A stretch of 64,000 nucleotides of DNA, taken from contig NZ_UPHU01000001.1 of assembly GCF_900566075.1 (NCBI RefSeq), forward strand, positions 4,030,325 through 4,094,324. Reading direction: 5' to 3'. The notes under the pieces are model-generated. The model was not told the DNA's origin and searched no databases. It was given only the letters and a program-made list of their open reading frames with translations. This document shows positions 50,679 through 61,325 of the stretch, in pieces. The stretch comes from Mycobacterium pseudokansasii (GTDB lineage: Bacteria > Actinomycetota > Actinomycetes > Mycobacteriales > Mycobacteriaceae). A program made the position numbers and the translations under genes. How positions within the stretch are numbered: the stretch's first letter is position 1; every line of letters begins with the position of its first letter.

Positions 50679-50718
50679 GGGCGCGGGTAACACTGGTTGG
50701 TTGGTGTTACCCGCGCCC
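50679..50718 (-). terminator. 15-bp perfect hairpin after PPE/esx remnant, copy 1
   Basis: GGGCGCGGGTAACAC and GTGTTACCCGCGCCC pair perfectly around a 10-nt loop, 35 bp after the esx remnant stop on the minus strand. Probable terminator for the PPE transcript; on the plus strand it would also stop read-through from the GAP gene. Confidence 0.7.
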
Positions 50719-50753
50719 TGTAGAGCTGGCTGGTGAGGCCGGCTCGGTGTTGG

Positions 50754-50882
50754 TCAGGTCCGGCTGGAGCAGCCGGCGGAGTCGGTTTGGGAGTGGGCGT
50801 TGGCTCGTTCGTAGATCACCTGGGTGTTGCGGCCCGACGCGGTGATCAACTCCTGGCAGGCCCCGCCGCGGAAGTCCCGGCC
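50754..50882 (-). pseudogene. esx (EsxN/O family) C-terminal remnant, copy 1
   Basis: A 42-codon stretch directly after the PPE stop and in the same frame reads DFRGGACQELITASGRNTQV then IYERANAHSQ and TDSAGCSSRT. This lines up with residues about 39-94 of the EsxO in this window (DFWGGAG..ACQEFITQLGRN, IYEQANAHGQ, QTDSAVGSSWA), with two internal deletions and no N-terminal half. In M. tuberculosis the PPE71-PPE38 pair is separated by the intact esxX-esxY; here only this relic of the EsxY-type gene remains. Confidence 0.85.
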
Positions 50883-52085
50883 CTACCCGATCCCGGTGCG
50901 CGGGATCACACTCGGGCGCGCCTGCACCACATGAGGATTAGCCCCCCCGCGACCCATCATCCCGCCGGGCATCCCCGCCCCGGCACCACCGGCACCCATC
51001 GGCATCGGCATCATCGGCATTCCGCCGGTGCCGGCCCCGCCGGCAGCCGCCGCCAGCTCCGCCGCCGTGGGCACCCCGCCCAGCCCCGCCATCGCCGCAC
51101 TCGACAACCCCTTGGGCATCGACCCCTCCCACGTCGGCGGCACCGACATCGCCCCCACCAACCGCGCCTTACCCAAGTCCGCGCCGATACCGGCACCCAC
51201 CCCCGCGCCGCCGCCGAGGCCCTTCATCGGATTGACATCACCGACAAACTTCGGCGCATCAGCCAGACCCTCCCACGCCGTTGCCCCGGCCAACCCCGCG
51301 GTACCCGCATTGGCCGTGCTGCCCAACTGCATCAGCGGCCCGAGCATCATGCTGGCGGGCTGCGCCGCAACCTGCGCCACCTGCATCACCGACGACAACG
51401 GCAGCGACGAGGCCAACGACTGCGCCCCCGCCACCACCCCCGGAACCCCCGCCAGCGCACCCTGCAACGCCGGCGACACCGCCGCCGTCGCCGTCGCCGC
51501 CAACCCCGCCGCCTGCGCACCCAGCTGCCCACCCAGCTGCGAGGCCAACCCCGCCAAATCCAACGGCGGCACACCAAACGGCATCAACTCCGCAGCCGCC
51601 GCCCCCGCCCCCGCGTCATAGCCCACCATCGCCCCCACGTCCTGAGCCCACATCTCCACATAATCGAACTCAGTGGCCGCAATCGCCGGCGTGTTCTGAC
51701 CCAAGAAATTGGTCGCCACCAACGCCCCCAACAACACCCGATTCGCCGCCACCGCCGCCGGATGCACCGTCGCCGCCACCGCCGACTCAAACGCCGTCGC
51801 CGCCGCCACCGCCGACGCCGCCGCCGTCTCCGCCTGCGCCGCCGCCGCGCTCAACCACCCCACATACGGCGCCGCCGCCGCCGCCATCGACACCGACGCC
51901 GGACCCGCCCACGGCCCACCCGTCAACCCCGCAATCACCGCATCAAACGACAACGCCGACCCCGCCAACTCCGCAGCCAACGCCTCCCACGCCGACGCCG
52001 CCGCAAACAACGGCCCCGCCCCAGCACCAGCAAAAATCCGCGCCGAATTGATCTCCGGCGGCAACCACGCAAACTCAGGAACCAT
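50883..52085 (-). CDS. PPE-SVP protein, PPE38/PPE71 type, copy 1
   Basis: A 400-residue PPE protein. The PPE motif (WLPPEIN) is at residues 6-12, the PPE domain extends to about 175 with the WEALAAEL helix, and SVPPTW near 315 places it in the SVP group. The C-terminus ([19 protein letters not shown]) matches PPE38/PPE71 as I recall. PPE38 is required for ESX-5 export of PE_PGRS and PPE-MPTR proteins in M. tuberculosis. The ATG at 52085 is the usual PPE start; the longer frame is unlikely. It is followed directly by an esx remnant and a hairpin. Confidence 0.9.
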   Translation of the reverse strand: MVPEFAWLPPEINSARIFAGAGAGPLFAAASAWEALAAELAGSALSFDAVIAGLTGGPWAGPASVSMAAAAAPYVGWLSAAAAQAETAAASAVAAATAFESAVAATVHPAAVAANRVLLGALVATNFLGQNTPAIAATEFDYVEMWAQDVGAMVGYDAGAGAAAAELMPFGVPPLDLAGLASQLGGQLGAQAAGLAATATAAVSPALQGALAGVPGVVAGAQSLASSLPLSSVMQVAQVAAQPASMMLGPLMQLGSTANAGTAGLAGATAWEGLADAPKFVGDVNPMKGLGGGAGVGAGIGADLGKARLVGAMSVPPTWEGSMPKGLSSAAMAGLGGVPTAAELAAAAGGAGTGGMPMMPMPMGAGGAGAGMPGGMMGRGGANPHVVQARPSVIPRTGIG

Positions 52086-52301
52086 TCCAACCCCAAACCA
52101 ACCAGCCGCACCAACGGCACCGACAACCAACCGAACCCGAACACTCACCAACCCATCGGCGGATCGTAAGCCAACCCACAGCGAAAAACTCCAGATTCGC
52201 CAAACGCTGAAACCGCAGGGGCATTCGGTGATCTCCGTGAGTTACGTCCTACCGAAGCGCTGGATTGCGACCAAGCGGCTGACAGGATGCTGACATGGTG
52301 A

Positions 52302-52341
52302 GGGCGCGGGTAACACTGGTTGGTTGGTGTTACCCGCGCCC
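52302..52341 (-). terminator. 15-bp perfect hairpin, copy 2
   Basis: Same stem and loop as at 50679-50718, placed after the second esx remnant. Confidence 0.7.
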
Positions 52342-52376
52342 TGTAGAGCTGGCTGGTGAGGCCGGCTCGGTGTTGG

Positions 52377-52505
52377 TCAGGTCCGGCTGGAGCAGCCGGC
52401 GGAGTCGGTTTGGGAGTGGGCGTTGGCTCGTTCGTAGATCACCTGGGTGTTGCGGCCCGACGCGGTGATCAACTCCTGGCAGGCCCCGCCGCGGAAGTCC
52501 CGGCC
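52377..52505 (-). pseudogene. esx (EsxN/O family) C-terminal remnant, copy 2
   Basis: The same 42-codon remnant as at 50754-50882, again in frame directly behind the PPE stop. By eye identical to copy 1, so the esx decay happened before the duplication, or the copies were homogenised. Confidence 0.85.
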
Positions 52506-53687
52506 CTACCCGACGCCGGTGCGCGGGATCACACTCGGGCGCGCCTGCACCACATGAGGATTAGCCCCCCCGCGACCCATCATCCCGCCGGGCATCCCCG
52601 CCCCGGCACCACCCATCCCCATCGGCATCGGCATCATCCCCATCCCACTACCGGTCCCCGCGGCCTGCGCCAACTCCGCCGCATTGGGCAAACCACCCAA
52701 CCCCGCCATCGCCGCCGACGACAACCCCTTGGGCATCGACCCCTCCCACGTCGGCGGCACCGACATCGCCCCCACCAACCGCGCCTTACCCAAGTCCGCG
52801 CCGATACCGGCACCCACCCCCGCGCCGCCGCCGAGGCCCTTCATCGGATTGACATCACCGACAAACTTCGGCGCATCAGCCAGACCCGCCGCCGTCGCCC
52901 CCGCCAACCCCGCCGTACCCGCATTGCCCGTGTTAGCCAACTGCATCAACGGCGAAATCAACATGCTCGCTGGATACCCCGCAACCTGCGCCACCTGCAT
53001 CACCGACGACAACGGCAGCGACGAGGCCAACGACTGCACCCCCGCCACCACCCCCGGAACCCCCGCCAGCGCACCCTGCAACGCCGGCGACACCGCCGCC
53101 GTCGCCGTCGTCGCCAACCCCGCCGCCTGCGCACCCAGCTGCGAGGCCAACCCCGCCAAATCCAACGGCGGCACACCAAAGGGCATCAACTCCGCAGCCG
53201 CCGCCCCCGCCCCCGCGTCATAGCCCACCATCGCCCCCACGTCCTGAGCCCACATCTCCACATAATCGAACTCAGTGGCCGCAATCGCCGGCGTGTTCTG
53301 ACCCAAGAAATTGGTCGCCACCAACGCCCCCAACAACACCCGATTCGCCGCCACCGCCGCCGGATGCACCGTCGCCGCCACCGCCGACTCAAACGCCGTC
53401 GCCGCCGCCACCGCCGACGCCGCCGCCGTCTCCGCCTGCGCCGCCGCCGCGCTCAACCACCCCACATACCGCGCCGCCGCCGCCGCCATCGACACCGACG
53501 CCGGACCCGCCCACGGCCCACCCGTCAACCCCGCAATCACCGCATCAAACGCCGACGCCGACCCCGCCAACTCCGCAGCCAACGCCTCCCACGCCGACGC
53601 CGCCGCAAACAACGGCCCCGCCCCAGCACCAGCAAAAATCCGCGTCGAATTGATCTCCGGCGGCAACCACGCAAACTCAGGAATCAT
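52506..53687 (-). CDS. PPE-SVP protein, PPE38/PPE71 type, copy 2
   Basis: A 393-residue near-copy of the preceding PPE gene product. The N-terminal 180 residues differ at only a few positions. It lacks a four-residue QLGG block near residue 187 and a short Ala/Gly stretch near the C-terminus, and differs between about 255 and 275 (GYPASMLISPLMQLANTG). SVPPTW and the C-terminal [17 protein letters not shown] end are kept. Two PPE38-like genes here mirror PPE71/PPE38 of M. tuberculosis. ATG at 53687. Confidence 0.9.
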   Translation of the reverse strand: MIPEFAWLPPEINSTRIFAGAGAGPLFAAASAWEALAAELAGSASAFDAVIAGLTGGPWAGPASVSMAAAAARYVGWLSAAAAQAETAAASAVAAATAFESAVAATVHPAAVAANRVLLGALVATNFLGQNTPAIAATEFDYVEMWAQDVGAMVGYDAGAGAAAAELMPFGVPPLDLAGLASQLGAQAAGLATTATAAVSPALQGALAGVPGVVAGVQSLASSLPLSSVMQVAQVAGYPASMLISPLMQLANTGNAGTAGLAGATAAGLADAPKFVGDVNPMKGLGGGAGVGAGIGADLGKARLVGAMSVPPTWEGSMPKGLSSAAMAGLGGLPNAAELAQAAGTGSGMGMMPMPMGMGGAGAGMPGGMMGRGGANPHVVQARPSVIPRTGVG

Positions 53688-53803
53688 TCCAACCCCAAAC
53701 CAACCAGCCGCACCAACGGCACCGACAACCGACCGGGCCCGAACACTCACCAACCCACGGGCGGATCGTAAGCCAACCCACAGCGAAAAACTCCAGATTC
53801 GCC

Positions 53804-54206
53804 GAGTTATTCATAAATATTGGATAAGAGCCGGTCCACCAGCGGGCAAGATCTCGGAACTATCTCGGCGGGGCCAGGCGGCCATGCCTGTCTCATGTCA
53901 ATGACGTGGACAAACAATGATCCGCTTGATTGGTTCGCCAAGTGATTTCCCTATCGCCACCACGACGGGAAGGTAATGCCCGACCGTCGGCTGCCGGGGC
54001 CTGTTCGTTCATGCGCACCGACGCGGCCAACTGCGAAGCGTATGCCAAGAACCGCCTGGTCAGCCTGTGGCGACCAGCTGCTACGCCGGATGTGTCGTCC
54101 GGCGGTTTGAGGTCCGCACGGTCAGCACCCGGCCATTGCCGGAGACCCCATACCCTCCAATACCCATCGACAGGCCTACCATCGGAAAATTGGCGTTCGG
54201 GCGCCG
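53804..54206. other. gap upstream of PPE copy 2
   Basis: About 400 bp between the duplicated segment and the stop of the PPE-MPTR gene. No gene, repeat or RNA recognised. It would carry the promoter of PPE copy 2. Confidence 0.5.
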
Positions 54207-56090
54207 CTAGAAAAGGTTCTTGAAGAAGCCCGAAAGCCCGTTGCCGAAGACCAACAGTCCCGAGCTTCCCGTCCCGGAGTTCAGGATGCCCGAAGTCATG
54301 ACCCCCGCGATGGCGATGCCCGCGTTCTGGACAGCCGCATTATAGAAACCCGCGTTCCCGTAGCCGGTGTCGAGCGCGCCAGAGTTGCCGCCGAAGATGC
54401 TCGTGGTACTGGTGTTGACGTAGCCCGAGTTGCCGAATCCCGAATTTTGAATACCCGAGTTACCGGTACCATTTGGGTCGTTCTGACCAAAGCCCGAGTT
54501 ACCGGTGCCGACATTGAAGAAACCGGAGTTAGGGCCGGGGTGGGCCGTAGCGCTGAAGAACCCGGTGTTGAGTGCGCCACCGTTGAAGCCTCCAGTGTTG
54601 GTGTTGCCCGCGTTGGCGAAGCCGGTATTGACGTCGCCCGCGTTCCCGAACCCGGAGTTGATGTCGCCCGCGTTGAAAAAGCCGGTGTTGACGTTGCCCG
54701 AATTGCCGAAGCTGGTGTTCGAGTTGCCGGCATTGAAGCTGCCCGCATTGAAGTTTCCGGAATCGTAGAAGCCGAAGTTGCCGGCCCCGGCATTTACGGC
54801 ACCGGTGTTTGTGCTGCCGCCGTTCCAGAACCCGGTGTTGACACTGCCCGCGTTTCCGAAGCCCGTGTTCCCCACGCCAGAATTACCGAAGCCCACGTTG
54901 CCGGTACCCGAGTTGAAAAAGCCCACGTTGCCGCTGCCTGAGTTGAACAAACCGATATTGTTGCTGCCGGAGTTCAACGCGCCGAAGCCAATTTGACCGT
55001 TGCCGGTGAGCCCGATGCCGATATTGTTGTTCCCGGTGTTGCCGAAGCCGAAATTCCCATTGCCGGTATTGCCGAAGCCGACGTTGTTACTCCCGGAATT
55101 TCCGCTGCCGAAGTTGAAGTTACCGCCATTACCGTTGCCGAAATTAGTGTCGCCGATATTGCCACTTCCCACGTTGGTGTTGCCGATATTACCGCCACCC
55201 AGATTGGTGCTGCCGATATTGCCGCTGCCCAGGTTCTGGCTGCCGAAGTTTCCGCTGCCAAAGTTGAAGTTGCCGGCGTTGCCGCTGCCGAGGTTGATGT
55301 CACCCCGGTTGCCACTACCGATGTTGGTGCTGCCGATATTGCCGCTGCCCAGGTTGAACGAGCCGACGTTGCCGCTGCCGATGTTCGTGTCACCGATGTT
55401 GCCGCTACCCAGGTTGAGGGAGCCGATGTTGCCGAAACCGAAGTTGATGCCCTGAAGAGGTGCCGGGACGACGCTGGCCGCCTGCGCCGACGACGGTGCG
55501 CCGGCCGCCGCCGCGCCGGTCCCCGTCGCGCCACCGACCAGACCCGACAACCCGGGCAGCCCCGCCACCGAACCCGACCACGACGCCAGCTGAGCAGCCG
55601 CCGCCGAGACCCCACCGTGATAACCCACCATGGCCGCCACATCGGCGGCCCACATCTCCTCATACACACCCTCGGCAGCCGCAATCGCCGGCGCATTCTG
55701 ACCAAACAGATTCGACATCACCAACTGCACAAACACATTGCGATTAGCCGCCACCGCCAACGGATGAACCACCGCCGCCCGCGCCGCCTCAAACGCCCCC
55801 ACCACCGCCTGCGCCTGCGCAGCCGCACCCGCAGCCCGCGCCGCCGCCGCACTCAACCACCCCGAATACGGAGCCGCCACCGCCACCATCGCCGACGCCG
55901 CCGGACCCTGCCACGCCGAACCCGGCCCCCCCGCCAAACCCGAAGTCACCGAACCAAACGCCGCCGCCGCCGACCCCAACTCATCAGCCAACCCCGCCCA
56001 CGCCGCCGCCGCCGCCAACATCGGCCCCGAACCCGCACCAGAAAACATCCGCAACGAATTAATCTCCGGCGGCAACACCGAAAAATTCAT
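54207..56090 (-). CDS. PPE-MPTR protein, first copy
   Basis: A 627-residue PPE protein. [12 protein letters not shown] starts the PPE domain (to about 180); a Gly/Ala linker follows, then from about 210 to the end MPTR repeats of the form NxGxGNxG (for example [25 protein letters not shown]). Surface-exposed or secreted through ESX-5 by family knowledge, probably in a PPE38-dependent way. ATG at 56090 with AAGGAGG upstream; TTG at 56093 is an alternative. Position near glyS corresponds to the PPE39/PPE40 region of M. tuberculosis. The first 200 codons and the 5' region match the next gene almost exactly. Confidence 0.92.
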   Translation of the reverse strand: MNFSVLPPEINSLRMFSGAGSGPMLAAAAAWAGLADELGSAAAAFGSVTSGLAGGPGSAWQGPAASAMVAVAAPYSGWLSAAAARAAGAAAQAQAVVGAFEAARAAVVHPLAVAANRNVFVQLVMSNLFGQNAPAIAAAEGVYEEMWAADVAAMVGYHGGVSAAAAQLASWSGSVAGLPGLSGLVGGATGTGAAAAGAPSSAQAASVVPAPLQGINFGFGNIGSLNLGSGNIGDTNIGSGNVGSFNLGSGNIGSTNIGSGNRGDINLGSGNAGNFNFGSGNFGSQNLGSGNIGSTNLGGGNIGNTNVGSGNIGDTNFGNGNGGNFNFGSGNSGSNNVGFGNTGNGNFGFGNTGNNNIGIGLTGNGQIGFGALNSGSNNIGLFNSGSGNVGFFNSGTGNVGFGNSGVGNTGFGNAGSVNTGFWNGGSTNTGAVNAGAGNFGFYDSGNFNAGSFNAGNSNTSFGNSGNVNTGFFNAGDINSGFGNAGDVNTGFANAGNTNTGGFNGGALNTGFFSATAHPGPNSGFFNVGTGNSGFGQNDPNGTGNSGIQNSGFGNSGYVNTSTTSIFGGNSGALDTGYGNAGFYNAAVQNAGIAIAGVMTSGILNSGTGSSGLLVFGNGLSGFFKNLF

Positions 56091-56286
56091 CAACCCGCCC
56101 CTCCTTCAACGGAATATTCTCAACACCACCCGCAGGCGTTACCGCAACCACCACAGCACCGGCCACCGGCCACCACCCCACACCTGGCCAGCAACCACCG
56201 CTCCTGGCAGCGACCCTAGGCCACACCCCCCACCAAACCCGCGCATTTACCCCCACCACCCACCCGTGTCGACCACCCAACCACCA
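55492..56286. repeat. 795-bp near-identical block, copy 1
   Basis: Covers the first 200 codons of the first PPE-MPTR gene and 196 bp upstream. Aligned by eye with 57687-58481 at a constant offset of 2195 bp; one difference was seen, a C/T in the upstream part (near 56238 / 58433). Confidence 0.9.
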
Positions 56287-56389
56287 CGAGGACCACCGGG
56301 ACCGCGGGGACCACCGGGAAAGGGGTTCGCCGCGGCCGCCGCCCATGGCGGCGCGCACAAATCCGCTGAAGCCAGCCCAGACTCGGCAG

Positions 56390-58285
56390 CTACCGGAAAA
56401 ACCCGGAAATCCCTGAACCCGAATTGAATCCGCCGGAGTTCTGATCGCCGGAATTAACGACGCCCGAGCTGTCGTCACCGGAATTCGAGATACCTGACAG
56501 GGTATTACCCGAGTTGACAAATCCGGCATTGTTGGTACCGATATTGCCGAAACCGGAATTGAAGCCGGGGATCAGCGCGGGCCCCGCATTCGAGATTCCT
56601 GAATTACCGATGCCCGTGTTGAAGAATCCAGAGTTGACAGTACCGTTAGGATCACTGTTACCAAAGCCTGAGTTTCCGGCGCCTTGGTTATCGAATCCGG
56701 AATTCAAGACCGGCTGGTCCACCGCGCTGGCGAAGCCGGTATTGAGATTGCCGCCATTGAATCCGCCGGTATTGGTGTCGCCGCCATTGAAAAAGCCGGT
56801 GTTGACATTACCCGCGTTCCAGGCACCGGTGTTCGAATTGCCCGCGTTCATAAAGCCGGTATTTCCCGCACCAGAATTTCCGAAGCCGGTGTTATGGGTG
56901 CCCACGTTGAAGCTGCCGAAGTTTCCGTTTCCCGCGTCAAAAATACCGAAGTTGGCGCTACCTGCACTGCCGAAGCCGGTATTTGAGCTACCCGCGTTCC
57001 AGAAGCCGGTATTGAAGTCGCCAGCGTTACCGAAACCGGTATTCCCGTTGCCCGAGTTTATCCAGCCGATGTTATTGTTACCGGAGTTGAAGAAGCCGAT
57101 GTTGTTGTTGCCCGAGTTGAACAAACCGATATTGTTGCTGCCGGAGTTCAACGCGCCGAAGCCGATTTGACCGTTACCGGTGAGCCCGAACCCGATGTTG
57201 TCGTTACCCTTGTTGCCGAACCCGATATTGCCGGTACCGAGGTTTCCGAATCCGATGTTGCCACCACCGAGATTCCCGCTGCCGAGGTTGAAGTCGCCGG
57301 TGTTTCCGCTGCCCAGGGACACGTCGGCCAGGTTTCCGCCACCGATATTGATGGTGCCGAAGTTTCCGCTGCCCAGGTTGAGGCTGCCGATGTTGCCGCT
57401 GCCCAGGTTGCCGCTGCCGAAGTTTCCGCTGCCGAAGTTGTAGTCCCCGATGTTTCCGCTGCCGCTATTGGCGGTCCCGGTATTGCCACCGCCCCAGTTC
57501 TCGCTGCCGTAGTTCCCGCTGCCAATGTTGGTGTCGCCGATATTGCCGCTGCCGAGGTTGACCCCACCGATGTTGCCGCTACCCAGGTTGAACGAGCCGA
57601 TGTTGCCGAAACCCAGGTTGAAGACGAAGTCGTCAAGCCATTGCGAAACCGCCGCCGGGCCGGCAGTCGCCTGTGCGGCGAGCGCTGACGGTGCGCCGGC
57701 CGCCGCCGCGCCGGTCCCCGTCGCGCCACCGACCAGACCCGACAACCCGGGCAGCCCCGCCACCGAACCCGACCACGACGCCAGCTGAGCAGCCGCCGCC
57801 GAGACCCCACCGTGATAACCCACCATGGCCGCCACATCGGCGGCCCACATCTCCTCATACACACCCTCGGCAGCCGCAATCGCCGGCGCATTCTGACCAA
57901 ACAGATTCGACATCACCAACTGCACAAACACATTGCGATTAGCCGCCACCGCCAACGGATGAACCACCGCCGCCCGCGCCGCCTCAAACGCCCCCACCAC
58001 CGCCTGCGCCTGCGCAGCCGCACCCGCAGCCCGCGCCGCCGCCGCACTCAACCACCCCGAATACGGAGCCGCCACCGCCACCATCGCCGACGCCGCCGGA
58101 CCCTGCCACGCCGAACCCGGCCCCCCCGCCAAACCCGAAGTCACCGAACCAAACGCCGCCGCCGCCGACCCCAACTCATCAGCCAACCCCGCCCACGCCG
58201 CCGCCGCCGCCAACATCGGCCCCGAACCCGCACCAGAAAACATCCGCAACGAATTAATCTCCGGCGGCAACACCGAAAAATTCAT
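56390..58285 (-). CDS. PPE-MPTR protein, second copy
   Basis: A 631-residue PPE-MPTR protein. Its PPE domain (residues 1-200) is identical to the previous one, whereas the MPTR part differs in sequence and order from residue about 205 on, apart from a shared [27 protein letters not shown] section (cited only in part). It ends [19 protein letters not shown] at 58285. Expected at the cell surface or secreted through ESX-5. Recent copying or gene conversion of the 5' half, with free divergence of the repeat half, is inferred. Confidence 0.92.
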   Translation of the reverse strand: MNFSVLPPEINSLRMFSGAGSGPMLAAAAAWAGLADELGSAAAAFGSVTSGLAGGPGSAWQGPAASAMVAVAAPYSGWLSAAAARAAGAAAQAQAVVGAFEAARAAVVHPLAVAANRNVFVQLVMSNLFGQNAPAIAAAEGVYEEMWAADVAAMVGYHGGVSAAAAQLASWSGSVAGLPGLSGLVGGATGTGAAAAGAPSALAAQATAGPAAVSQWLDDFVFNLGFGNIGSFNLGSGNIGGVNLGSGNIGDTNIGSGNYGSENWGGGNTGTANSGSGNIGDYNFGSGNFGSGNLGSGNIGSLNLGSGNFGTINIGGGNLADVSLGSGNTGDFNLGSGNLGGGNIGFGNLGTGNIGFGNKGNDNIGFGLTGNGQIGFGALNSGSNNIGLFNSGNNNIGFFNSGNNNIGWINSGNGNTGFGNAGDFNTGFWNAGSSNTGFGSAGSANFGIFDAGNGNFGSFNVGTHNTGFGNSGAGNTGFMNAGNSNTGAWNAGNVNTGFFNGGDTNTGGFNGGNLNTGFASAVDQPVLNSGFDNQGAGNSGFGNSDPNGTVNSGFFNTGIGNSGISNAGPALIPGFNSGFGNIGTNNAGFVNSGNTLSGISNSGDDSSGVVNSGDQNSGGFNSGSGISGFFR

Positions 58286-58481
58286 CAACCCGCCCCTCCT
58301 TCAACGGAATATTCTCAACACCACCCGCAGGCGTTACCGCAACCACCACAGCACCGGCCACCGGCCACCACCCCACACCTGGCCAGCAACCACCGCTCCT
58401 GGCAGCGACCCTAGGCCACACCCCCCACCAAATCCGCGCATTTACCCCCACCACCCACCCGTGTCGACCACCCAACCACCA
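57687..58481. repeat. 795-bp near-identical block, copy 2
   Basis: Second copy of 55492-56286, with the shared promoter region and PPE domain. The break at the 3' side falls exactly at the end of the PPE domain. Confidence 0.9.
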
Positions 58482-58600
58482 GAAAAAGATCGCCGGTCCG
58501 GAATGTGAACCGTGTTCGTCGCTCGGTCGAAGCCGCACGGGTACGCCGCGGGCGCCGCTGCCCCGCAGCAAACGGTCTGCGCGGTGAAATCCGGGTCCCG

Positions 58601-59995
58601 CTAACCGCAGCCCTTGAGCCGGACCGCCAGATAATCGGCGACCTTGTCGATCGCTAGCCGTTCTTGGGTCATGGCATCGCGCTCACGGACGGTGACGGCG
58701 TTGTCCTCGAGCGAGTCGAAGTCGACTGTTACACAGAATGGAGTCCCGATCTCGTCCTGGCGCCGGTAGCGACGCCCGATGGCACCCGCATCGTCGAAGT
58801 CGATGTTCCAGCAGCTGCGCAATTCGGCGGCGAGATCGCGGGCCTTGGGGCTCAAGTCCGCATGGCGGGACAGTGGCAGCACCGCGGCCTTGACCGGGGC
58901 CAGCCGAGGATCCAGTCGCAGTACCGTCCGCTTCTCCATCGCGCCCTTGGCATTCGGGGCCTCGTCCTCGCTGTACGCGTCGATCAAGAACGCCATGAAC
59001 GACCGGGTCAGGCCCGCTGCCGGCTCGATGACATACGGCGTATACCGAGTGTCGTTGACCTGGTCATAGAAGTTCAGGTCGGTACCGGAATGCTTTGAAT
59101 GCGTCGACAAGTCGAAGTCGGTGCGGTTGGCGACACCTTCCAGCTCACCCCAGGGATTGCCGAGGAAGCCGAACTTGTACTCGATGTCGACGGTGCGGTC
59201 GGAGTAGTGCGACAGCTTCTCCTTGGGGTGCTCCCACAAGCGCAGGTTCTGCGGATCGATGCCCAGGTCGACGTACCACTGCAGCCGGGTGTCGATCCAA
59301 TACTGGTGCCATTCCTTGGCCGTCGACGGCTCGACGAAGAACTCCATCTCCATCTGCTCGAACTCGCGAGTCCGGAAGATGAAATTGCCGGGGGTGATCT
59401 CGTTGCGGAAACTCTTACCGATCTGGCCGATGCCGAACGGTGGCTTCTTGCGGGACGTCGTCACAACGTTGGCAAAGTTGATGAAGATGCCCTGTGCGGT
59501 TTCCGGGCGCAGATAGTGCAACCCCTCCTCGGTCTCGATGGGTCCGAGGTAGGTCTTGAGCATCATGTTGAATTCGCGCGGCTCGGTCCACTGGCCGGGC
59601 TCGCCGGTGTCCGGGTCGCGAATATCGGCCAGCCCGTTGGGCGGCGGATGGCCGTGCTTGGCTTCGTAGGCTTCGATCAAATGGTCGGCCCGGTAGCGCT
59701 TGTGCGTGATGAGCGACTCGACCAGCGGGTCGTGGAAGACCTCCACATGGCCCGAGGCAACCCATACCTCACGCGGCAAGATGATCGACGAATCGATTCC
59801 CACGACGTCGTCGCGGCCGGTGACCACCGACCGCCACCACTGCCGTTTGATGTTCTCCTTGAGTTCCACCCCCAGCGGACCGTAGTCCCACGCCGACTTG
59901 GTACCGCCGTAGATTTCACCAGACGGATAGACGAAGCCGCGCCGTTTGGCCAGGTTCACCACAGTGTCGATGACAGACGCCACGCGGTACCGCAC
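58601..59995 (-). CDS. glyS: glycyl-tRNA synthetase
   Basis: A 464-residue class II aminoacyl-tRNA synthetase charging tRNA-Gly. Motif 1 is near residue 70, motif 2 lies around [25 protein letters not shown] (cited in part as [14 protein letters not shown], about 205-218), and motif 3 around [10 protein letters not shown] near 330. The start is a GTG at 59995 close to GGGAAGG; a GTG at 59983 is possible. Divergent from smtB. Essential housekeeping enzyme, matching Rv2357c. Confidence 0.96.
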   Translation of the reverse strand: MRYRVASVIDTVVNLAKRRGFVYPSGEIYGGTKSAWDYGPLGVELKENIKRQWWRSVVTGRDDVVGIDSSIILPREVWVASGHVEVFHDPLVESLITHKRYRADHLIEAYEAKHGHPPPNGLADIRDPDTGEPGQWTEPREFNMMLKTYLGPIETEEGLHYLRPETAQGIFINFANVVTTSRKKPPFGIGQIGKSFRNEITPGNFIFRTREFEQMEMEFFVEPSTAKEWHQYWIDTRLQWYVDLGIDPQNLRLWEHPKEKLSHYSDRTVDIEYKFGFLGNPWGELEGVANRTDFDLSTHSKHSGTDLNFYDQVNDTRYTPYVIEPAAGLTRSFMAFLIDAYSEDEAPNAKGAMEKRTVLRLDPRLAPVKAAVLPLSRHADLSPKARDLAAELRSCWNIDFDDAGAIGRRYRRQDEIGTPFCVTVDFDSLEDNAVTVRERDAMTQERLAIDKVADYLAVRLKGCG

Positions 59996-60083
59996 TCCCT
60001 TCCCGGATCGGGCAACTGCATGCAGCGGGCAATCACTGCGCAGGAAACCTCAGTCATGGTAGCGATCGGCCGGCGGCTCTTTG

Positions 60084-60103
60084 ACATGCACCATCACGCA
60101 TGT
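60084..60103. promoter_or_regulatory. inverted repeat upstream of smtB
   Basis: ACATGC-N8-GCATGT, 85-104 bp before the smtB start in the glyS-smtB gap. SmtB-type repressors bind inverted repeats upstream of their own gene; this one is the clearest candidate. Confidence 0.4.
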
Positions 60104-60187
60104 GACAGTGGAGGACAGCCGCAGGTGTCCGCGAGCTGTTTCGGGACGAGCGGTCCCGATGCCGGTACGTTTCGAGGTGGTTCAGAT

Positions 60188-60580
60188 ATGGCGACGTCCC
60201 CCGCTACGCCTGTCGCCGTCGACGACCTGGTCGGTCATCATGAGCATGGCGCCGGCAGCTCTTCGGGACATCCCGCCTCCCCCGCGCCCCCGCCCCGGGA
60301 AATTCTCGACGCCGCCGGCGAGTTGCTGCGTGCGCTGGCCGCACCGGTACGCATCGCCATCGTGTTGCAATTGCGCGAATCGCAACGCTGTGTGCATGAA
60401 TTGGTGGACGCGTTGGGTGTACCGCAACCGCTGGTCAGCCAGCACTTGAAGATCCTCAAGGCGGCTGGCGTCGTCACCGGAGAGCGGTCGGGTCGTGAAG
60501 TGCTGTACCGGCTCGCCGATCATCACCTCGCACATATCGTCGTCGACGCGGTCGCCCACGCCAGTGAGGAGTCGCCGTGA
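60188..60580 (+). CDS. smtB: zinc-responsive ArsR/SmtB repressor
   Basis: A 130-residue ArsR/SmtB-family repressor. The winged HTH (ELVDALGVPQPLVSQHLKILK) spans about residues 75-96. The alpha-5 zinc site is intact: in ADHHLAHIVVDAVAHASEE the Asp, His+2, His+13 and Glu+16 fit the SmtB pattern. A His-rich N-terminus (GHHEHG) may also bind metal. In M. tuberculosis SmtB represses the smtB-zur operon when zinc is low. Overlaps zur by 4 bp (GTGA). Confidence 0.94.
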   Translation: MATSPATPVAVDDLVGHHEHGAGSSSGHPASPAPPPREILDAAGELLRALAAPVRIAIVLQLRESQRCVHELVDALGVPQPLVSQHLKILKAAGVVTGERSGREVLYRLADHHLAHIVVDAVAHASEESP

Positions 60581-60969
60581 CCGGAACCAGTGTCCGGTCC
60601 ACCCGCCAGCGCGCGGCGATCTCGACGCTGCTGGAGACGATCGATGATTTCCGCTCGGCACAGGAATTGCACGACGAACTGCGCCGCCGGGGCGAAAACA
60701 TCGGCCTGACCACCGTCTATCGCACCCTGCAGTCGATGGCCGCCGCGGGAATGGTCGACACGCTGCGCACCGACACCGGTGAGTCGGTCTACCGCCGGTG
60801 CTCGGAACATCATCACCACCATCTGGTGTGCCGCAGTTGCGGCTCCACCATCGAAGTGGCCGACCACGAAGTGGAGGCCTGGGCCGCGGAAGTGGCTGCC
60901 CGGCATGGGTTTTCCGACGTCAGCCACACCATCGAAATCTTCGGCAACTGCGCAGCCTGCCGGTCCTGA
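60577..60969 (+). CDS. zur: zinc uptake regulator Zur (FurB)
   Basis: A 130-residue Fur-family repressor, same length as Rv2359. The winged helix (TTVYRTLQSMAAAGMVDTLRT) lies at about 45-65. Metal ligands appear in SEHHHHHLVCRSCG (about 80-93) and the C-terminal GNCAACRS pair, forming the structural Cys4 site. With zinc it represses uptake and ribosomal-paralogue genes. GTG start overlaps the smtB stop. Confidence 0.96.
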   Translation: MTGTSVRSTRQRAAISTLLETIDDFRSAQELHDELRRRGENIGLTTVYRTLQSMAAAGMVDTLRTDTGESVYRRCSEHHHHHLVCRSCGSTIEVADHEVEAWAAEVAARHGFSDVSHTIEIFGNCAACRS

Positions 60970-61325
60970 CATTCGGAGCGCTGCCCCACCGTCATCGACA
61001 GCACCGCTCGAACTTTTCCGCGCTTTATGGGGCATTCAAAGTTGGCCGCTGTCGAAGCTCCCGATCTGCCCAGATCCTCTGCGAGAGCGCGTCGCGATGG
61101 ATGCAAAGCTGAAACCCGCTCTATCCGAAATCTGCACTCGAATGTGCGCCGGGGTGCCGCAGACGCGACAAGAGGCGACAAAGCCTCACCTGCGCACTCT
61201 CCGCCCGGCACGTCGATTCATAGGTAAGAGCGGGATGTGCCCCGGCGAGCGCCGGAGCCCATCCCGCTGCGTCGTGTTACCGCTGCGGCAGGGACAGCAG
61301 GTTGTTGGTCCAGCGCCCGTCCGCG
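60970..61325. other. gap after zur with left direct repeat
   Basis: A 356-bp gap. Contains the left 29-bp direct repeat (60994-61022). No convincing gene; frames crossing it have no recognised domain. Confidence 0.5.
60994..61022. repeat. 29-bp direct repeat, left copy
   Basis: Begins ATCGACAGCACC and ends CTTTTCCGCG. Matches 62359-62387 with a single C/T difference. The pair encloses about 1.34 kb. Confidence 0.85.

Larger units (their letters stand above)
50667..52201. repeat. PPE duplication, copy 1
   Basis: A segment of about 1.53 kb, starting CTGACATGGTGAGG and ending GATTCGCC, is repeated in direct orientation at 52290-53803. It contains hairpin, esx remnant, PPE gene and 5' region. 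Copies differ mainly by small in-frame indels inside the PPE genes. Confidence 0.9.
52290..53803. repeat. PPE duplication, copy 2
   Basis: Second copy of the segment at 50667-52201, offset 1623 bp at its left end. The 88 bp between the copies (52202-52289) are unique. Both ends stop abruptly, consistent with a tandem duplication. Confidence 0.9.

Noticed and set aside
50733..52169. Very long Arg/His-rich plus-strand frames opposite the PPE genes
   Set aside because: Created by the biased codons of the PPE genes; the same artefact appears opposite both copies.
55200..57640. Periodic MPTR DNA considered as a CRISPR or satellite array
   Set aside because: The period is coding and translates into NxGxGNxG peptide repeats.
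54447..57688. Plus-strand frames with Val/Pro/Leu repeats
   Set aside because: Antisense image of the MPTR repeats rather than separate genes.
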